From Deltaproteobacteria bacterium (GTDB taxonomy: Bacteria > Bdellovibrionota_F > JAHFAK01): a stretch of DNA of 10,888 bases. Of the stretch, positions 5,821 to 10,888 are shown piece by piece; the first letter of the stretch is position 1, and the number at the start of each line of letters is the position of its first letter. Location: assembly GCA_023250585.1 (NCBI GenBank), contig JAHFAK010000067.1:2074-12961 (forward strand), read 5' to 3'. The position numbers and the translations under genes were made by a program. The notes under the pieces were generated by a model. The model was not told where the DNA came from. It saw nothing but the letters and a program-made list of their open reading frames with translations, and searched no databases.

Positions 5821-8800
5821 ATGCTTAAGCATATGAAAGTACTCATTCTATTGTTCGCTGTGCTTGCTCTTACTATACATTGTTCTTCAGATGGTATAAA
5901 TAATAGATCACTGTATTTAAACAAAAGTAAAATCTCACAGAATTCGAGTTCCATTGCTAATCGTAACGAGGAAGTAAAGAATTATTTGACCCATTTACCT
6001 TCAGTGGAAGCCACACGAGTTGATCATCCGATGTCAATAAAGGTTCCTGTTGTACCACAATATCCTCAGGTAGATTCTCAAGAAGTAACGCCAGAAAAAA
6101 TGCCATTCGTATTAAGATCCGAATTGGAAAATACAACAAGTAAAACGAATAAGCCAGAGGCAACAAAATTAATAAAATATGATGTCCTATCAGGTGTTCA
6201 GGAAACTATCGATGTTCAGGCTTTATCAAACGTAAATAATAGCCTTAATCAATTACGTATGAGTGGTTCATCGTCTTCCATGAATGTTGAAAATAGAGAA
6301 ACTTCAGAGACAGATAATTCTTCTTATCCAGCACTTGGAGTTTTATATAAAGTTGATAATCCTCAAGAATACCCATGGATAAAGTATGGGACATACGGCG
6401 GTTGTTCAGCTGCATTGATTGATTCAAAGTTTATCCTTACTGCAGGGCATTGTGTGTATAATACTGAAGATAATGAATTCTTAGTACGGCAGTTTATTCC
6501 AGGAGCAGAAGATTATTGGAGTTCCTTAGGAAGAATTAATCCCCAGGTCATCTATGTTTTTAATACCTACGCAGAAGCATCACGGTATACACCGGATGAT
6601 GATATGGGATTTGTTCTTCTATCTCGGCCCATTGGTGGGCTTACGGGATGGAATGGATATGCAGCACTTTCGTGTGATGATATGCTCTCCATTATCTTCT
6701 TAGGTACGGGATATCCTGGAGGGCAACCGTATGAAATGAAATCAATGTTTTATTGGTATCACCAATTTTATGAAGAAGTATTTTACTCTGATTGTTCTTC
6801 AGTCCACACAATGTGTGATACATATGGAGGTATGAGTGGGGCACCATCGTATTTTGACTCTGATTCTCATCGCTATGTCTCTGCTGTTATATCAGGTTCT
6901 ATCTATGATCCTGAAGATGAGGATGAAGACAATCACAGTGATAATTTTTATTCTACGGTAATTACGAGTGGAAAGTTCCAGACTATTTCTTCTGTTATTG
7001 CTTCCCATACTTCAGCTGACTTTGATATTGTTCCACTTCATGTTACCACAACGCCGAGTATTATTACTGACTTTGACCAGCCAATTTCAACAGTATCTTA
7101 CGTGGTATTCAATGATTCTCGAGGATGGAAATCAGGACGCTTCTATGCTCAGATGTACCTATCGAATGATGAAACAATCGATAGTGCTGATACGATATTG
7201 AATACTCATTATTTCGATTGGAATTTTCAACCTCATAGTGGAGTAAAAGTTAATATTAATAATGTTCATCTTCCGGGATCACTTTCGCAAGGCCTTCATT
7301 ATTGGATAGGCGTAGTTATTGACGAAGCAGATGCTCATCCTGAAAATAATATAACCATTTTCGATGATAATTATGAACTTGGATCAGCAGGAGCTTTAGA
7401 GCCGCCAGAGAATGTATTTCTTCCCGCATCGTCAAATACGGGAAAATTTACTCTTTCATGGTCAGAATCTCCCGAGGGAGATATGGTAACGCTTTATCTT
7501 GTACATGAAATCTTATGGGATGAAGATAAAAAAGAAATAATAAGTGATGATTCATATTTTGTGAATGGATTAAGTCTCAATGCAGTAGTGTCAATAAGCG
7601 GCATCTATGATTACTATGTTCATTCATGTACGAGTATTGGCTGTGGTGAACGTTATAGAGATGGCTCTATTACAGTTTCACTTTCATCTCCATTAATTCC
7701 AATGATTAAAGCTGCTACTGAAGTATTCCTTAATTATAATTATTTCGTGGATTGGTTGATGCCTTTCGCATCACCGGCAGCCAGCCAGTATCACCTCATT
7801 GAGGGTACTCCAGATCTAGAACAAGATGGTATGCATTGTAGGAAAGAGCACTCATATACAACATCAAATACTAGTATGACATTTGATGCTCGTATCGCTC
7901 GAGACTATTGTTATCAAGTACAAGCTTGTAATGGTGAAGGATGTTCATCATACTCAGAGGTAATTGTAGTGAGCGTTGTTGCACCAAACCCAGTTTCGTA
8001 TGCCGGTGCTGATCAGTTTGTGTACAAAAACACCTCAGTAACATTAGATGGATCAAAAAGTTATGATCAATCAGGCAGAGAACTTTCATTTACATGGCAA
8101 CAAATAGAGGGTCCACTCCAAATTAAGATTAATGATAATCATTCAAAAACTATGATGTTCACAGCTCCTTCTGTTGAAGGGACGTATAGCTTTAGATTAA
8201 CTGTTGCTACTCAAGATGGATATAGTGATTATGATGATGTCGATATTATTGTTATGGGAGCAAATCCAGTAGCCCGTGCCGGTGAAGATCAAAAAGTTGA
8301 ACCATATGTTTGGGTTCAATTAAATGGTTCTAATAGTATACATCCACTAGGCTATGAGTTGTCATACAGTTGGAATTTAATTAATGGACCACAGAGTATA
8401 GAAATTTCTTATGAACATGATTCTCCCTTCGCTTATTTTTATTCTCCTAATCAGAGTGGAAGCTATGAGATAGAGCTGCAAGTTTGTGATCAAGGAGGCT
8501 CATGTGACGTTGATAGAGTCATAGTTGAAGTACTTTCTTCCCATCCTATTTCAAATGCTGGTCAAGATCAGGCCGTCATTACTTATCAAACAGTATATCT
8601 TGATGGGACAAAAAGTTTCGATCCTGATGGTAAAGAACTAAGTTTTGAATGGATTTTACTCAAAGGTCAAACTACAGTAACGATTAAAAACGCTCATACA
8701 TCACAACCGTCATTTATTGCTCCCGAACTGGAAGGAAGTTATCTTTTTGAACTGACAGTCTCAACTCAAGATGGTCAGTCGAGCAAAGATCAAGTAGTTA

Positions 8801-9150
8801 TTATTGTTTCCAATCCGAAACCAGTGGCGAATGCAGGAGTAGATCAATCAACTTATCCAGGAACTACGGTAATATTAGATGGAAGTAAAAGTTACCATGA
8901 AGATGATCGGTATGAAATTGCATATCAGTGGACACTACGTGGTGGACCTAGAGAAATAACCATTGAGAATGCCTATTCTGCTTTTGCTTCATTTGTTGCT
9001 CCTCTTACTACAGGAACATATGAATTTCTTCTTGAAGTCAGTGATCAAGGGGGAAATTTAGACAGTGATTCAGTAACTATTACTGTTAATGCTAAAAAAT
9101 ATCCAATTGTATTTTATGAAGATATTAATCAAGAAATATTTAGAAAATAA
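5821..9150 (+). CDS. Secreted or surface trypsin-fold serine protease with CARDB-, Fn3- and PKD-like domains
   Basis: 1109 residues from the ATG at 5821 (a TTG at 5815 is an alternative). Residues 1-22 form an export signal ending ALTIHC; Cys with His at -1 is a poor lipobox, so lipidation is uncertain. Residues about 30-155 are a polar region, perhaps a propeptide. A V8/trypsin-type (S1) catalytic domain spans about 160-395: TAGHC gives H210, the D-D-D run gives D261, and GGMSGAP gives S339. C195 and C211 flank the His like the chymotrypsin 42-58 disulphide. An acidic loop DPEDEDED (363-370) follows the Ser. Then come a CARDB-like domain (400-516), two fibronectin-III-like domains (about 528-620 and 624-720, the second with YQVQACNGEGCSSYS), and four PKD/REJ-like repeats (721-1090). 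The domain string suggests an exoprotease with long binding arms for polymers or cell surfaces. Substrate unknown; triad intact. Confidence 0.85.
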   Translation: MLKHMKVLILLFAVLALTIHCSSDGINNRSLYLNKSKISQNSSSIANRNEEVKNYLTHLPSVEATRVDHPMSIKVPVVPQYPQVDSQEVTPEKMPFVLRSELENTTSKTNKPEATKLIKYDVLSGVQETIDVQALSNVNNSLNQLRMSGSSSSMNVENRETSETDNSSYPALGVLYKVDNPQEYPWIKYGTYGGCSAALIDSKFILTAGHCVYNTEDNEFLVRQFIPGAEDYWSSLGRINPQVIYVFNTYAEASRYTPDDDMGFVLLSRPIGGLTGWNGYAALSCDDMLSIIFLGTGYPGGQPYEMKSMFYWYHQFYEEVFYSDCSSVHTMCDTYGGMSGAPSYFDSDSHRYVSAVISGSIYDPEDEDEDNHSDNFYSTVITSGKFQTISSVIASHTSADFDIVPLHVTTTPSIITDFDQPISTVSYVVFNDSRGWKSGRFYAQMYLSNDETIDSADTILNTHYFDWNFQPHSGVKVNINNVHLPGSLSQGLHYWIGVVIDEADAHPENNITIFDDNYELGSAGALEPPENVFLPASSNTGKFTLSWSESPEGDMVTLYLVHEILWDEDKKEIISDDSYFVNGLSLNAVVSISGIYDYYVHSCTSIGCGERYRDGSITVSLSSPLIPMIKAATEVFLNYNYFVDWLMPFASPAASQYHLIEGTPDLEQDGMHCRKEHSYTTSNTSMTFDARIARDYCYQVQACNGEGCSSYSEVIVVSVVAPNPVSYAGADQFVYKNTSVTLDGSKSYDQSGRELSFTWQQIEGPLQIKINDNHSKTMMFTAPSVEGTYSFRLTVATQDGYSDYDDVDIIVMGANPVARAGEDQKVEPYVWVQLNGSNSIHPLGYELSYSWNLINGPQSIEISYEHDSPFAYFYSPNQSGSYEIELQVCDQGGSCDVDRVIVEVLSSHPISNAGQDQAVITYQTVYLDGTKSFDPDGKELSFEWILLKGQTTVTIKNAHTSQPSFIAPELEGSYLFELTVSTQDGQSSKDQVVIIVSNPKPVANAGVDQSTYPGTTVILDGSKSYHEDDRYEIAYQWTLRGGPREITIENAYSAFASFVAPLTTGTYEFLLEVSDQGGNLDSDSVTITVNAKKYPIVFYEDINQEIFRK
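7981..9090 (+). repeat. Four tandem PKD/REJ-like repeat domains (A-B-A-B), protein-level repeat
   Basis: Repeats begin with P-[VI]-x-x-AG-x-DQ at residues 724, 816, 909 and 1001, a period of 92, 93 and 92. Each has V-x-L-[DN]-G-[ST]-x-S near the start, a Trp in [ST]-x-W mid-domain, and a [ED]-x-x-V final strand. Repeats 1 and 3 share a TQDG turn with L-T-V before it and E-L-S-F; repeats 2 and 4 share DQGG, GP-x-x-I-x-I and an [FA]-[FA]-x-F element. That points to duplication of a two-domain unit. At the DNA level the copies are well diverged. Confidence 0.8.
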
Positions 9151-9218
9151 GGGTATAAAGTGAGGTTGCAACTTTTGAGGAAAAAGGACATGCATTTTTT
9201 ATATTGGGAATTCTCTAC

Positions 9219-10160
9219 CTACTTTTCTGCTGTTACGTTCGAAAAAACGACCTGCGGAAGCATTCGTGCTTCTTTTTTCTTTGATCGTTCTTCAAAATAA
9301 TAGTTTACAAAAATTCCTGATAGAATAATGAAAAGACCTAGCACCTCATTGATATGAGGTGAAACGCGCAAGATAACTATATCGAGTATAATTGAAACAA
9401 AGGGAATACAGTAAGTAACTAAAGAAGCGCGAATGGCGCCAATGGATTTAAAGAGTTTAAAATAAAGTAAAATGGCTATAGCCGTACTGAATATGCCTAA
9501 ATATATGGTACTTCCAATTGCTCTACTGCTGGCTGTAAATACTTCATGCCATTTTTCGAATTCAAAAAAATACGAAACAGGAATGGTAATACAAAGTCCA
9601 GCGATGCATTGGATGATTAAATGAGGTAACGTTAATATTTTCGCGGAAAATTTTTTAAAAATGGAAGATGCAATTGCATATGAAACAGCCATTGCTAATA
9701 TCGATAATGCGCCAGAGAGATTTTCGGTCATTCCAACTTGGATTTTTGGTAAGAAAATAGTGATGATACCAATAAATCCGAGCATAACCGCTAAAATTTT
9801 TGTTCGTGTTACCTCTTCGATTTTAAATATAAGGCATAATCCAAGCAGCCAAATCGGATAACTTCCATTAATTATTGAAGCAAGGGCAGGAGAGGTATAT
9901 TTTTCACCCCAAAAAAGAAAGCACCATGCAATTCCCAAATTAAAGAATCCCGCGAGAATCGAGAAGGGGATGTTTTTACGTATGCCACGAAAACTATATT
10001 TTTTGTAAAATATCATTCGAATTATGAGAAGAAAAAGAAGCGCAGTCATAATACGCATTGAGGCCGCAAAATAGGGAGGAATTTCCATTACTGCAAATTT
10101 AATTGCAATAAATGAACAACCCCAAATAAATATCAGAAGTATAAAAATAAGAGCATTCAT
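9219..10160 (-). CDS. EamA-domain (DMT superfamily) permease
   Basis: 313 residues, highly hydrophobic, about ten membrane helices in two EamA repeats (about 4-137 and 148-290). The first carries W-G-x-S-F-x-x-x-K (13-21), typical of RhaT/EamA transporters, and PALASIINGSYPIW (91-104) marks the end-of-repeat helices. The second shows the matching GAIRASLVTYCIPFVSIILD (231-250). The C-terminus is a charged cytoplasmic tail (EERSKKKEARM). Such carriers export amino acids, nucleotides or other metabolites; substrate is not predictable. The ATG at 10160 follows GGGGA with a 5-6 nt spacer on the minus strand, supporting the start. The gene converges with the protease gene over a 68-bp gap without a clear terminator and is divergent from queE. 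Confidence 0.88.
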   Translation of the reverse strand: MNALIFILLIFIWGCSFIAIKFAVMEIPPYFAASMRIMTALLFLLIIRMIFYKKYSFRGIRKNIPFSILAGFFNLGIAWCFLFWGEKYTSPALASIINGSYPIWLLGLCLIFKIEEVTRTKILAVMLGFIGIITIFLPKIQVGMTENLSGALSILAMAVSYAIASSIFKKFSAKILTLPHLIIQCIAGLCITIPVSYFFEFEKWHEVFTASSRAIGSTIYLGIFSTAIAILLYFKLFKSIGAIRASLVTYCIPFVSIILDIVILRVSPHINEVLGLFIILSGIFVNYYFEERSKKKEARMLPQVVFSNVTAEK

Positions 10161-10170
10161 GGTTTCCCCA

Positions 10171-10199
10171 TTTACAAATGTTCGTAAGGTTTATATATC
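10171..10199 (+). promoter_or_regulatory. Candidate queE promoter
   Basis: TTTACA (10171-10176), 17-bp spacer, TATATC (10194-10199). A start near 10206 would leave about three bases before the ATG at 10209, and no Shine-Dalgarno is visible. No preQ1 riboswitch-like fold fits in the 48-bp gap. The -10 is only a partial match, so this is tentative. Confidence 0.3.
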
Positions 10200-10208
10200 T
10201 ATCCCAGC

Positions 10209-10888
10209 ATGATAAAAATAGCAAAGCTGAATAATGGGCCAGAGATATTTTATTCTATTCAAGGCGAAGGAAAGAATATTGGCAGGCCGAGCGTTTTTGT
10301 TCGCGCGTCTTTATGTAATCTCTATTGTATATGGTGTGACACCGACTATACCTGGAATTGGGAAAATACTCCCTATAAGCATAAGGATGACGCTCATTCT
10401 GGGTATAAGAAATTCAAGAAAGACGATGCAATTATTACGATGACTCCGGAAGCAGTTATTAATGAAGTAGTGAAATACAATTGTAAAAATGTAGTTATAA
10501 CGGGGGGAGAGCCATTATTACAACAGAAGGAATTACAAGAAGTCCTCGAACGCTTGCGCGAAAAAGATGATTATTTTTTTGAAGTAGAAACAAATGGTAC
10601 GATAGAACCATTAGCAGATTTTGATATATGGATTGATCAGTATAATGTATCTCCGAAATTAACTAATTCAAAAATTAACGTAGAAATGCGGGAAAAATCG
10701 AGGGTGTATGCATTTTTTTGCAAAAGCCCCAAAGCATTTTTTAAATTTATTATTGAAGAAGAGCCAGACATTCAGGAAGTTCTTAGTTTGGTTGAGAGAT
10801 ATGCATTAAAGCCCGAGAGAATATTTTTGATGCCAGAAGGCCGAACGAACAATGAACTTGAAAAAAAACGCTTATGGCTCATTGATAG
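10209..10888 (+). CDS. queE: 7-carboxy-7-deazaguanine synthase, radical SAM (3' end missing)
   Basis: 226 codons are in the window with no stop; only a short C-terminal piece is missing, judging from the usual 210-250 residues. QueE turns 6-carboxy-tetrahydropterin into 7-carboxy-7-deazaguanine, the radical step to preQ0 and queuosine in tRNA. It shows YSIQGEG (15-21), the iron-sulphur triplet C36-x3-C40-x2-C43 followed by D-T-D-Y-T-W, the TGGEP of radical SAM enzymes (98-102), EVETNGT (125-131), the SPK (148-150) and FLMPEG (206-211). All cluster ligands are present, so it should be active. The insert between C43 and the TPEAV helix (about residues 50-78) is charged and fairly long. The neighbouring EamA gene is divergent; no other queuosine gene is in view. 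The start at 10209 has no Shine-Dalgarno, but family motifs fit it well. Confidence 0.93.
   Translation, partial: MIKIAKLNNGPEIFYSIQGEGKNIGRPSVFVRASLCNLYCIWCDTDYTWNWENTPYKHKDDAHSGYKKFKKDDAIITMTPEAVINEVVKYNCKNVVITGGEPLLQQKELQEVLERLREKDDYFFEVETNGTIEPLADFDIWIDQYNVSPKLTNSKINVEMREKSRVYAFFCKSPKAFFKFIIEEEPDIQEVLSLVERYALKPERIFLMPEGRTNNELEKKRLWLID

Noticed and set aside
9181-9200. A-run and T-run in the convergent gap as a bidirectional terminator
   Set aside because: Only A:T pairs with a weak TGCAT centre; no GC stem, so not supported.
10234-10443. Open frame of 69 codons at the start of queE
   Set aside because: It is a shadow in another frame; the frame starting at 10209 carries all the QueE motifs.

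Overview
The window is AT-rich bacterial DNA from a diderm (Gram-negative-type) organism. Evidence for this is several exported proteins with Sec signal peptides, a small predicted outer-membrane barrel, and a COG3014/LPP20 envelope operon of the kind found in proteobacteria and other diderms. The phylum cannot be fixed from the sequence: there is no rRNA or tRNA, and the families present are widespread. Coding density is high and no gap exceeds 300 bases.

Region by region. (1) 1-3052, plus strand: an envelope operon. It holds the 3' part of a COG3014-type helical-repeat protein, an LPP20-family exported protein, and a small His/Cys-rich barrel-like protein that overlaps the LPP20 gene by ATGA. 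A hairpin-forming element built of heptamers (GGTTAGC units on both strands) sits between the first two genes and begins in the stop codon of the first. (2) 3084-3726, minus strand: a two-gene cassette of a 60-residue protein and a MNT/AbiEii-like nucleotidyltransferase, overlapping by 17 bp, which looks like a toxin-antitoxin-type module. (3) 3799-5019, plus: an MFS transporter divergent from that cassette. (4) 5087-5589, plus: a complete brnT-brnA toxin-antitoxin operon whose -10 box lies in a near-perfect palindrome. (5) 5821-9150, plus: a 1109-residue secreted or surface trypsin-fold protease. It has a CARDB-like domain, two fibronectin-III-like domains and four PKD/REJ-like domains, the last arranged in an A-B-A-B pattern. 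(6) 9219-10160, minus: an EamA/DMT-family permease. (7) 10209-end, plus: queE, 7-carboxy-7-deazaguanine synthase of the queuosine (preQ0) pathway, running off the right edge.

How the genes relate. The first three genes probably form one transcript for an outer-membrane or periplasmic function. The MFS gene lies between two toxin-antitoxin-like loci, so 3084-5589 looks like a small accessory patch between housekeeping-type blocks. The protease stands alone with its own extended -10 promoter and Shine-Dalgarno site. queE and the EamA gene are divergent from a 48-bp gap.

What stands out: the heptamer hairpin, the little-characterised small-protein/nucleotidyltransferase pair, the brnTA operator-promoter overlap, the two-domain duplication in the protease, and three genes (MFS, brnT, queE) whose best promoters lie so close to the start codon that the mRNAs would be nearly leaderless. 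All function calls are by recognition of motifs, not by search.
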